From UBA2330 sp049293015 (GTDB lineage: Bacteria > Bacteroidota > Ignavibacteria > Tepidaquicellales > Tepidaquicellaceae): DNA of 8,378 nt. Made by a program: the position numbers and the translations under genes. Position 1 is the first letter of the stretch; every line of letters starts with the position of its first letter. Shown piece after piece: positions 1-6,778 of this stretch. The DNA lies in NCBI GenBank assembly GCA_049293015.1, contig JBATSB010000146.1, positions 1 through 8,378 of the forward strand, read 5' to 3'. Below the pieces are notes generated by a model. That model saw only the letters and a program-made list of their open reading frames with translations, had not been told where the DNA came from and did not search any database.

Positions 1-1
1 A

Positions 2-3000
2 TATCTTTATATCGACACCGACAATGCACCTTCGGAAGAAAGCGGCATTGCCAGAGAAAGAGATTATTTAATAAATGAAATTGATTTTCAGCCGGCGGAA
101 AAGATCTTTCACCCGGTAAATCCTTCAGATTACATATACAGAATTCAGGACGTCCCTCACATAAAAGAATGGCTCAGCACTACTGGTGAGATTGCAAAAC
201 TCGGAACAATGAATACCGGTGCCGGCCAGATCAGACCTGCTGCCAGACTTGCATTTTTTCACAATTACGATGAGATAGTTTCAAAACTCACTGCTGCAAA
301 GTCAAGGATCACTGATTCTAAATCCATCAATATAGTTAAAGAAAATCATAAGATTAAAAATGTAAATACTGATAAAATTAATGTATATGTCGTAACTTCC
401 CTAAGCGGAGGTACGGGTTCAGGAATGATATTAGACATGGGATTTCTTATCAGAAGTATTTTCAGAAATCAGGCAGTATCAACAGCTTACGTTGTGCTTC
501 CAAAAATTTTTCAATCATACGGTAAGGAAAGAGTTTTCGCAAACGGTTATGCTGCGCTGAAAGAATTTGAACATTACAATCTTAAAAATACATTTGAAGT
601 CTCTTGGAAAAAAAATGAGCCGCATAAATTTCAGCCGGGTGTATTTGATGATACATATATTATAGACGGAGAGAATGCAAAGAACCTTTCTCTCTCGGAT
701 CAGAATAACAGAGACATCTATAAAATGCTCGCTGACACTATTTTTCAGGATTTCTCGAATTCAGATTTTGCAAATTATAAAAGAGGAGTAAGAGTAAATC
801 TTGTTCAGTACAAGCAAAGACTCTGGCCGGATGACAATTCTGTAACTGACAATACAAATTCCAGAAAATATTCAGCACTTGGTCAGGCGACAATTTCTAT
901 TCCCGTTGACAGGATAATTATTTCATGTGCATATAAATTATGTGAAGAAATAATAAATTATTATCTGACCTATGCCGAAGGTTCACAAAGCGAAGTCGAT
1001 GGTTATCTTATAAGCGAGTTTCTTCCTGAGCTTGGATTGCTTGAATCCAAAAATAAATTTCAACTGCTTGATTCATTATACAAATCAGGAGAGAAGACTT
1101 CGCTGCAGTCTAATATTAAAACATTCCTGACGACAATGCAGAATGACCTTGTGAGCGGAAAACGCGGCTCGACATGGTCTTCTTATCTATTGAATGAGAA
1201 GATGAAGTTTGATACAAATTTCAAAGACGATAATGATGTCAACAGACAGGGAATGTTCTTTTCACAGATCCATTCAAACAGAACAAAGGACATTAAAAAT
1301 CTCATAGGTGACAGAGAAAGAAATACGATCGGTCAGCTGGAGAGAAAGATCAATGCTCTTGTTAATGATTCAACAAGAGGAGTTTTTTATGCGATCAATC
1401 TACTTCACAGATTGCAGTTCATTCTGACAGACGGGAATTTTGATTACATTCCAAAATACGAAAAAGAAATTAAAGACCTGCAGTCACTTGCGACTAAATT
1501 AGATGCGGAATTCAGAAGAAGATTTCAGGAGCTTAAGGAAGACGAGACGAGAACTAAATTTAATGTGCTGAAAAAGTCAGCAATGACAGGGAGTCTGGAG
1601 AAAGTGCTCAGTGTAATGGAAGATTATTACAATACACTGATAAAACTTAAATCCCGATATTATGCACGCGAGATATGTTTGAGAATTTTATCTTTGATTG
1701 AGACAAAAGAAAAGACAGCCAATGACAGGATCATCTCTACAGGTCTTATTCCTGATCTGAATAAACTTACAGGAAATCTCGGAACGCTTAAAAATAATTT
1801 CAGACAGAAGTTCAATCATTTTATACAAAAACAGGAAACCAGTTTTAATCTGATGGTATATGAACCTGATGAAGTTAGCAATGAATATTACGTGAGATAT
1901 ATCGGTACAGGACAGACTGCATTTGAGAATATAAAAAATCTTTCAAATAAACTTTTAAAAGATCTTGGTGCATCAGATGTAACAGACATTGTAAATATTT
2001 TAAGAGAAAGAGATGCAAAGCTTATTGAGTCAAAGATGCTTATTTTTGCGAGAAAGCAGTTTGAGAATATTAGAGAAGATTACAATATTACAGATATATT
2101 GTTTGAGAAAGATTCCATAAGAAGTGAGTCTAAAATAAGAGGAATGTTTAATCAGGCGTTTCCATGGATGAGGACAAGAGAAATTCCGGGAAGTTTTAAG
2201 CTGGATGAATCGGCAAAGAAATTTTACATTGGTATAAAAACAAATACTCCTTCATTCAAAAAATTTCAGACACTGATACAATCTATTGCCGGCTCATCAG
2301 TTGAGTTCAAAGATTCCGCTGATAATTCATCGATCACATTTTATTCAGAGTGGGCAGGATTTCCTTTGTTTTATTCTTACACGATCGCTGAAGAGATGAA
2401 GCCTTATTACAAACAGCTTTCACAAAATCACAATGTAGATCTTCATATCAATAAAAATTATTTTATCTATAACGACATTATTCCGCTGAATGATGATGAG
2501 AAGGTCAGACTTGATGAAGCTTACAAAGCTTATTTACTCGGATTGATCTTTGGAATATTTGATGTCATTCCCGAAACAGAAACTTCAAAAGCCATTTACA
2601 AATATACCAAACAGGAAGGTATAACTGTAAAGCGAGTCGAACAGCTTGGTGTGGAGACAAGACTTATCAACAGATTATTTGAAGAGCAGGGAAAAGACGC
2701 AATGCGTTACAGGATACTGAAAGATGCAGAAGCTGTGCAGGATAAATTTTTTAAAGCAAACAAACTTGCAGAGATGCTGGCAATTTATGAATTTTATTAT
2801 GATGAAATTTATAAACCTGCTGAATATGAAATTTCCGGGGATGCTAAAAGAAAAGTGGAGACATATCAATATTCCATATTAAGAAATTTATCGAGAGAGA
2901 TCGAGAATAAAATTTCACTGAAAGATAAAGACCAGTTTGTTGATAAGGTAATTTCTTTTAAAAGGAATCCTGATTCATATTCCAGATTAATCGGAGATGG

Positions 3001-3202
3001 CGAGAAGCGTGTGCTTAGAGTGAATGAAATTTTATCAGATCCCGAAAGTGATACAGTATCTTCTGGTACATCTGGAATTACAAATTCTGATAATGCAGGT
3101 GTAAGTAAAAACAGACTTAAAGAATTTAAAGAAGCATTAGATGAAGGTTTGATAACAACAGAAGAATTTGAAAAAGCAAAGAAGGAATTTCTAAAAATAT
3201 AA
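2..3202 (+). CDS. Tubulin-like (Tubulin_2-type) giant protein with C-terminal SHOCT domain, 5' end missing
   Basis: The frame is open from base 2, so the ATG at 209 is internal and the true start lies upstream; 1066 residues are visible. Counting the first visible codon as residue 1, the nucleotide-binding half shows YIDTDN (3-8), NTGAGQIRP (71-79), the tubulin/FtsZ glycine loop SGGTGSG (135-141), NGYAALKEF (181-189) and SALGQATISIP (291-301). These landmarks fit the large bacterial 'tubulin-like' family rather than FtsZ or plasmid TubZ, which are less than half this length. Residues about 430-620 are charged and helical, likely coiled coil. The last 30 residues (1037-1066), with EALDEGLITTEEFEKAK, read as a SHOCT domain. 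GTP binding and polymerisation are inferred from the family; the cellular role is unknown, though related families have been proposed to act in membrane remodelling. No membrane segment is evident. The fmdB-like gene begins one base after the stop, indicating co-transcription. Confidence 0.9.
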   Translation, partial: YLYIDTDNAPSEESGIARERDYLINEIDFQPAEKIFHPVNPSDYIYRIQDVPHIKEWLSTTGEIAKLGTMNTGAGQIRPAARLAFFHNYDEIVSKLTAAKSRITDSKSINIVKENHKIKNVNTDKINVYVVTSLSGGTGSGMILDMGFLIRSIFRNQAVSTAYVVLPKIFQSYGKERVFANGYAALKEFEHYNLKNTFEVSWKKNEPHKFQPGVFDDTYIIDGENAKNLSLSDQNNRDIYKMLADTIFQDFSNSDFANYKRGVRVNLVQYKQRLWPDDNSVTDNTNSRKYSALGQATISIPVDRIIISCAYKLCEEIINYYLTYAEGSQSEVDGYLISEFLPELGLLESKNKFQLLDSLYKSGEKTSLQSNIKTFLTTMQNDLVSGKRGSTWSSYLLNEKMKFDTNFKDDNDVNRQGMFFSQIHSNRTKDIKNLIGDRERNTIGQLERKINALVNDSTRGVFYAINLLHRLQFILTDGNFDYIPKYEKEIKDLQSLATKLDAEFRRRFQELKEDETRTKFNVLKKSAMTGSLEKVLSVMEDYYNTLIKLKSRYYAREICLRILSLIETKEKTANDRIISTGLIPDLNKLTGNLGTLKNNFRQKFNHFIQKQETSFNLMVYEPDEVSNEYYVRYIGTGQTAFENIKNLSNKLLKDLGASDVTDIVNILRERDAKLIESKMLIFARKQFENIREDYNITDILFEKDSIRSESKIRGMFNQAFPWMRTREIPGSFKLDESAKKFYIGIKTNTPSFKKFQTLIQSIAGSSVEFKDSADNSSITFYSEWAGFPLFYSYTIAEEMKPYYKQLSQNHNVDLHINKNYFIYNDIIPLNDDEKVRLDEAYKAYLLGLIFGIFDVIPETETSKAIYKYTKQEGITVKRVEQLGVETRLINRLFEEQGKDAMRYRILKDAEAVQDKFFKANKLAEMLAIYEFYYDEIYKPAEYEISGDAKRKVETYQYSILRNLSREIENKISLKDKDQFVDKVISFKRNPDSYSRLIGDGEKRVLRVNEILSDPESDTVSSGTSGITNSDNAGVSKNRLKEFKEALDEGLITTEEFEKAKKEFLKI

Positions 3203-3203
3203 A

Positions 3204-3563
3204 ATGCCAACATACGATTACAGATGTGATGACTGCGGTCATTTTTTTGAAGAGTTTCAGTCAATGAAAGCCGACAAGCTTACCAAATGTCCAAAGTGCG
3301 GTAAAGAAACTTTGAAAAGACTCATCGGTACAGGCAGCGGATTAATTTTTAAGGGGACAGGTTTTTATCTTACTGATTATAAGAATAAACCTGCAGAGAG
3401 TGCATCTTCTGTAACAAAAAATACTGCTTTGAAAGATAAAGAAACAACTGTAACAGCAGAAAATAAATCTGATGTCAAAGACACTTCCAAATCTTCTGTA
3501 GAAAATTCAGGAACTAAATCTGACACTTCTGAAAAGAAAGCTGCTCCTTCCAAAAAAGACTAA
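3204..3563 (+). CDS. FmdB-family zinc-ribbon protein with low-complexity tail
   Basis: The 119-residue product begins MPTYDYRCDDCG, the hallmark N-terminus of the FmdB putative regulatory-protein family. Four cysteines form one zinc ribbon: C8 and C11 (CDDC), then C29 and C32 (CPKC). The conserved segment LIGTGSGLIFKGTGFYLTDY (40-59) ends the family core. Residues 61-119 form a Ser/Thr/Lys/Glu-rich tail without hydrophobic clusters, probably disordered. The family name comes from a gene next to formamidase, but its molecular role is not settled; zinc binding is the only safe function. The start is unambiguous from the family N-terminus and lies one base after the stop of the tubulin-like gene. 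The nearest purine-rich stretch (aagga, 3182-3186) is 17 bases upstream, too far for a normal ribosome binding site, so translation may depend on ribosomes finishing the upstream gene. Confidence 0.92.
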   Translation: MPTYDYRCDDCGHFFEEFQSMKADKLTKCPKCGKETLKRLIGTGSGLIFKGTGFYLTDYKNKPAESASSVTKNTALKDKETTVTAENKSDVKDTSKSSVENSGTKSDTSEKKAAPSKKD

Positions 3564-3571
3564 ATTTATTT

Positions 3572-3597
3572 GAGTAAACTGAAAGATAATTTTACTC
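3572..3597. terminator. Weak hairpin between convergent genes
   Basis: A perfect 7-bp inverted repeat, gagtaaa (3572-3578) and tttactc (3591-3597), encloses a 12-base loop in the 28-base gap between the two converging stop codons. Its right arm overlaps the last codons of the lptB gene. The stem is short and AT-rich, and no clean T-run follows on either strand, so it may be only a weak bidirectional terminator or chance. Confidence 0.3.
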
Positions 3598-4338
3598 TTC
3601 CTTATGGAGATATCTGTCCAGATTAAAATTTTCACCAAGATAATGTTTTCTTACAAGTTCATCATTAGCAAGAGTCTCTGCTGATCCTGATCTGAAAATT
3701 TTCCCTTCTATTAAAATATAAGCTCTGTCAACAATAGAAAGAGTTTCATGGACATTATGATCAGTGATGAGAATACCGATTCCTCTGTTTTTCAGATTTG
3801 CAACGAGTTTCATAATTTCCTCAGATGCAATCGGATCAATACCTGCAAAGGGTTCATCAAGTAAAATAAATTTTGGCTCAGAAGCAAGACACCTGGCAAT
3901 TTCAGTTCTTCTTCTTTCACCACCTGAGAGTACATACCCTTTTGAGTCAGCAATTTTTGTAATATTGAAATCTTTCAGAAGACTTTCACATTTAGATTCT
4001 CTTTCATCTTTATCAAGTTTTTTAAACTGAAGTATTGACAAAATATTTTCTCTTACTGTCATATTTCTGAAAACCGATGCTTCCTGAGGAAGATAACCAA
4101 TACCAAGATTAGCTCTTTTATACATTGGAAAATCCGTTACGACTTCTTTATCAATTTCAATCTCACCTTCATCCGGCTTTATCATTCCGCAGATCATATA
4201 AAAGGTCGTAGTTTTACCGGCACCATTAGGACCTAGCAAACCGGCAATTTCGCCTTGCTTAAGTTCAATGGAAACATTGTCAACGACTCTTCTTTTTTTA
4301 TATTCTTTTATTAATCTGAAAGCTTTTAATTCGCTCAA
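3592..4338 (-). CDS. lptB: LPS export ABC transporter ATP-binding protein LptB
   Basis: This 248-residue ATPase powers extraction of lipopolysaccharide from the inner membrane together with LptF/LptG, feeding the LptC-LptA-LptD bridge. All ABC motifs are intact: Walker A GPNGAGKTT (36-44), Q-loop glutamine in LPQEASVF (Q85), signature LSGGERRRTEIARCLAS (137-153), Walker B FILLDE (157-162), D-loop GIDP (166-169) and switch histidine H194 in ITDHNV. The segments GEIAGLLGPNGAGKTTTFYM and DEPFAGIDPIA are characteristic of LptB among ABC ATPases, and the length is close to the E. coli protein. The start is TTG (4338-4336): an in-frame TAA lies five codons upstream, and the first in-frame Met (48) lies after the Walker A motif. 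It follows pdxJ by 17 bases and is last in the operon; no lptA, lptC, lptF or lptG is in view. Confidence 0.95.
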   Translation of the reverse strand: MSELKAFRLIKEYKKRRVVDNVSIELKQGEIAGLLGPNGAGKTTTFYMICGMIKPDEGEIEIDKEVVTDFPMYKRANLGIGYLPQEASVFRNMTVRENILSILQFKKLDKDERESKCESLLKDFNITKIADSKGYVLSGGERRRTEIARCLASEPKFILLDEPFAGIDPIASEEIMKLVANLKNRGIGILITDHNVHETLSIVDRAYILIEGKIFRSGSAETLANDELVRKHYLGENFNLDRYLHKEE

Positions 4339-4355
4339 TGCAATTGTGAATTAGG

Positions 4356-5078
4356 TTATGATTTATTTCTGTTAATAAGCAGCAGCATATCTTCTACTGC
4401 CTTCTGAAGTCCGGTAAATACAGCTCTTGAGATCAGCGAATGTCCTATACTTACTTCACATATCTCAGGAATGTTTGTGATCGGAATAATATTTTTATAA
4501 TTCAAACCATGACCGGCTGTAACTATTAGACCCTGCTCTGAAGCAAGTGAAGAGATGCTGGCAATCTTGCTGAGCTCCATAAGAATATCTTTTTCCGATC
4601 TCATGTTTGCATATTTTCCTGTATGGATCTCGATCATATCAGCTGATAGTTCAATAGCATAATCGACATTCATTGGATCAGGATCGATAAAGAGACTTAC
4701 AATAATGTCTTTGGATTTGAGTTCAGAAATGAATTCTTTATATCTCTGCATATCTGATGCAAGGTTCAGTCCACCTTCTGTAGTAAGTTCACTTCTTTTT
4801 TCCGGAACAAGAGTAACAATTTCGGGTAGAGTATCAACAGCGATCTTAAGCATTTCATCAGTTGCTGCCATTTCAAGATCGAGTTTAGTCTGAACAGTTT
4901 CCTTCAGAAGTCTGAGATCTCTGTCATTAATATGTCTTCTGTCTTCACGAAGGTGGCAGACAATTCCTTCAGCTCCTGCTATTTCGCAAATACCAGCTGC
5001 AATTACCGGATCAGGTTCTATCTCACCGCGTGCTTCACGTAATGTAGCAACGTGATCTATATTTACTGAAAGTTTCAT
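4356..5078 (-). CDS. pdxJ: Pyridoxine 5'-phosphate synthase PdxJ
   Basis: The product has 240 residues, the usual length. PdxJ is the last enzyme of the DXP-dependent vitamin B6 route, condensing 1-deoxy-D-xylulose 5-phosphate with 3-amino-2-oxopropyl phosphate to pyridoxine 5'-phosphate in the cytoplasm. It is a TIM barrel. Family hallmarks run the whole length: NIDHVATLREARG (6-18), HLREDRRHI (42-50), LEMA (68-71) holding the catalytic glutamate E69, LVPEKR (90-95), TTEGGL (99-104), SLFIDPDP (128-135), EIHTGKYA (150-157), AGHGLNY (188-194) and IGHSLI (211-216). The histidines and glutamate expected for catalysis (H42, E69, H190) are present. The ATG start gives the typical MKLSVNIDH opening. 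The gene lies 7 bases after the CPBP gene and 17 bases before lptB; its presence among envelope genes probably reflects lineage-specific operon order rather than a shared function. Confidence 0.97.
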   Translation of the reverse strand: MKLSVNIDHVATLREARGEIEPDPVIAAGICEIAGAEGIVCHLREDRRHINDRDLRLLKETVQTKLDLEMAATDEMLKIAVDTLPEIVTLVPEKRSELTTEGGLNLASDMQRYKEFISELKSKDIIVSLFIDPDPMNVDYAIELSADMIEIHTGKYANMRSEKDILMELSKIASISSLASEQGLIVTAGHGLNYKNIIPITNIPEICEVSIGHSLISRAVFTGLQKAVEDMLLLINRNKS

Positions 5079-5085
5079 AATTTAT

Positions 5086-5850
5086 TTATCTGAAAATTAA
5101 ATTAATAAAATCGCCAATTCCGATTCCGTAGATATTTTTACCTGACCTTAAAACTGAAATACCATCTATAGAAAGCATGACTAGCCAGTGAAGTATCCAG
5201 CAGTAAAGGAATGATCCGCTTCTGAGTGCCTGTACTCCGAGTATAAGTCCTGCAAAGATAGATGCAAATAATTCTAATTCAGGTTTACCTTTGTGTAAAA
5301 TAAAAAACGGGATCATCTGAATAAAGACTGAGTAATATCCAAACTTTGGTTTTAATCCAAACAGAGTATAACCTCTCCACATAAATTCCCATCCGAGCAT
5401 ATAAACAAGAATGCATAATTCATAGATTACAAACATTCCAAAACTTTCGCTGACTCTTGATCCGCCCTGCGGGTACGCTGAAGCAAAGTCAGGTGTTCCC
5501 GAAACGATCCAGACAGTAATCAGCATTACGATCAGGAAAATTCCTGAAGTTATGAATCCGAATTTTTTATCACCCCACGTAAAGCCGTACTCTTTAAGGT
5601 TTTCTTTGAATACAAATTTTATTGAAAGCAGCGGCAATAGAAACATGATCGACCCATCAGTCAGAAACCAATAGATCCTCGATAGCAGTCTGTCTTTTCC
5701 GACATTCTGATAATAAAAATTTGGAGAAGCCAGTGCAATCGACAGAAAAATAATTATCGCAATTGATAAGAAAATATATGTTACCTTGAAATCAAGTTTT
5801 TTAATTTCTGTAAATAAACTGCGAAGTTCTGTCTTTAAATACTCAATCAA
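5086..5850 (-). CDS. CPBP-family intramembrane protein (CAAX protease-like)
   Basis: This 254-residue polytopic membrane protein has hydrophobic segments at about 24-42, 63-80, 98-117, 138-153, 173-185, 195-209 and 213-228. The C-terminal half carries CPBP (Abi/Rce1-like) glutamic-protease motifs: GWEFMWRGY (153-161) with E155 and R159, FFILH (182-186) with H186, and LHWLVM (220-225) with H221. The first motif is WExxxR instead of the common EExxxR, and the residue four after H221, usually Asn or Asp, is Met225. The glutamate, arginine and both histidines remain, so activity is possible but not assured; substrate unknown. The start is TTG (5850-5848), overlapping the TGA of the YbbR gene as TTGA, which suggests translational coupling. 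No ATG occurs in frame until Met69, which would remove the first transmembrane segment. Confidence 0.85.
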   Translation of the reverse strand: MIEYLKTELRSLFTEIKKLDFKVTYIFLSIAIIIFLSIALASPNFYYQNVGKDRLLSRIYWFLTDGSIMFLLPLLSIKFVFKENLKEYGFTWGDKKFGFITSGIFLIVMLITVWIVSGTPDFASAYPQGGSRVSESFGMFVIYELCILVYMLGWEFMWRGYTLFGLKPKFGYYSVFIQMIPFFILHKGKPELELFASIFAGLILGVQALRSGSFLYCWILHWLVMLSIDGISVLRSGKNIYGIGIGDFINLIFR

Positions 5851-6770
5851 TCTTCTTGTTTTTTCTTTATAATATATTGAAGTTTCTGAGGTTCTATTTT
5901 CATTAGATTTGTATTTTCAGGAAGTACGAGTTCGGGAATAACAAAACCAAGAGTATCTTCTTCAATACTTTTATATTCGATATTTGGGATTAGTTCACCG
6001 GCGGAAATACTTGTTAATTCTTCGACGCCACCTCTAATTGAAATAGTTATCTTTGGAGGAATTAAAAGTACCTCTTTATCTTCAGGTACGTTTAAAATTT
6101 TTACTTCAATGTCTTCATAATTTTTCTCAGCAGATAGCTGAACTTTAATATAAAAATCTACTGATGATTTTTCAATTTTTAACAAATTCTGTAATGTATC
6201 TTTTAAAGTGATCGTACCGCTAATATCAGAATTTACATTATTAAAGACTTTTGTAACTGTAGGTATATATTTTATTTTGTTCAAAAGGTATAAAGCTCCT
6301 TTAATTGAAACAGAATCGGGATTGAGTTTCGCATCACCAATTATACTATAGCCATCTCTCAGATTTACTATAATGTTATTTCTTACAGGTACTTTTTTTT
6401 CTGATACTTTATCAAAATTAATATCAATAGTATCAGGATTAATATCGATCACAGTTATATCAGTTTGAAGTTTTAACCTTTCATTTACAAACTGTTCTGT
6501 AATAATTTTAGAATCTTTTTTCATTTTTGAAATATCCAGATCATAAACAAGATCTTGTGAAATGAGAATATTCAACAGATCCCAACCTTTCCCTCTAATT
6601 TTAACATCTATATTGTTTGGAATTTCTTCAGCCAGGGCTTGAGTTTTTGATGAATTTATAATTACGGGAATTGACAGATCGAGAGAAAAACTCTGATTCA
6701 AATTCAGATACAGCCAGAGTACCAGAGCAAATAAAAAAGAGACAATTACGATTCCAAAGTTTTTATTCAT
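5847..6770 (-). CDS. YbbR-like domain protein, membrane anchored
   Basis: The 307-residue product has one N-terminal membrane anchor (about 5-24, with the VLWLYLNL signature typical of YbbR proteins) and a periplasmic part made of about three YbbR-type beta repeats, roughly 28-121, 124-207 and 215-302. Repeat landmarks include DLSIPVIIN (31-39), VPVRNNIIVNLRDGYSIIG (127-145), LNPDSVSIKG (149-158) and IPPKITISIRGG (237-248). The repeats end with a short Lys-rich tail. In Firmicutes the homologue CdaR regulates the membrane diadenylate cyclase CdaA beside it; here no cdaA or glmM is visible, so a c-di-AMP role is only possible. The ATG start places the anchor at the N-terminus and lies 8 bases after the GWxTD gene; the TGA stop overlaps the start of the CPBP gene by 4 bases. 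Confidence 0.87.
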   Translation of the reverse strand: MNKNFGIVIVSFLFALVLWLYLNLNQSFSLDLSIPVIINSSKTQALAEEIPNNIDVKIRGKGWDLLNILISQDLVYDLDISKMKKDSKIITEQFVNERLKLQTDITVIDINPDTIDINFDKVSEKKVPVRNNIIVNLRDGYSIIGDAKLNPDSVSIKGALYLLNKIKYIPTVTKVFNNVNSDISGTITLKDTLQNLLKIEKSSVDFYIKVQLSAEKNYEDIEVKILNVPEDKEVLLIPPKITISIRGGVEELTSISAGELIPNIEYKSIEEDTLGFVIPELVLPENTNLMKIEPQKLQYIIKKKQED

Positions 6771-6778
6771 ATGCTAAA

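Noticed and set aside
209..211. ATG as the start of the tubulin-like gene
   Set aside because: The frame is open to the window edge, and the upstream codons encode YIDTDN and other family-like sequence, so the ATG is internal.
2517..2532. Small palindromic repeat with two aagctt copies
   Set aside because: It sits inside a coding frame, is too short to be a meaningful hairpin, and has no regulatory context.
2..3202. Plasmid or phage TubZ partition system, or FtsZ itself
   Set aside because: The protein is far too long, and no DNA-binding adaptor, centromere-like repeats or division genes are nearby.
2675..3264. Minus-strand open frames of 64 and 132 codons
   Set aside because: They lie opposite the strongly family-matching tubulin-like and FmdB coding frames and show no recognisable domains.
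3764..4030. Plus-strand open frame of 88 codons
   Set aside because: It lies antisense to the conserved ABC signature and Walker B region of lptB; a shadow of that gene.
4705..4893. Plus-strand open frame of 62 codons
   Set aside because: It is antisense to well-conserved pdxJ sequence and has Ser-rich shadow composition.
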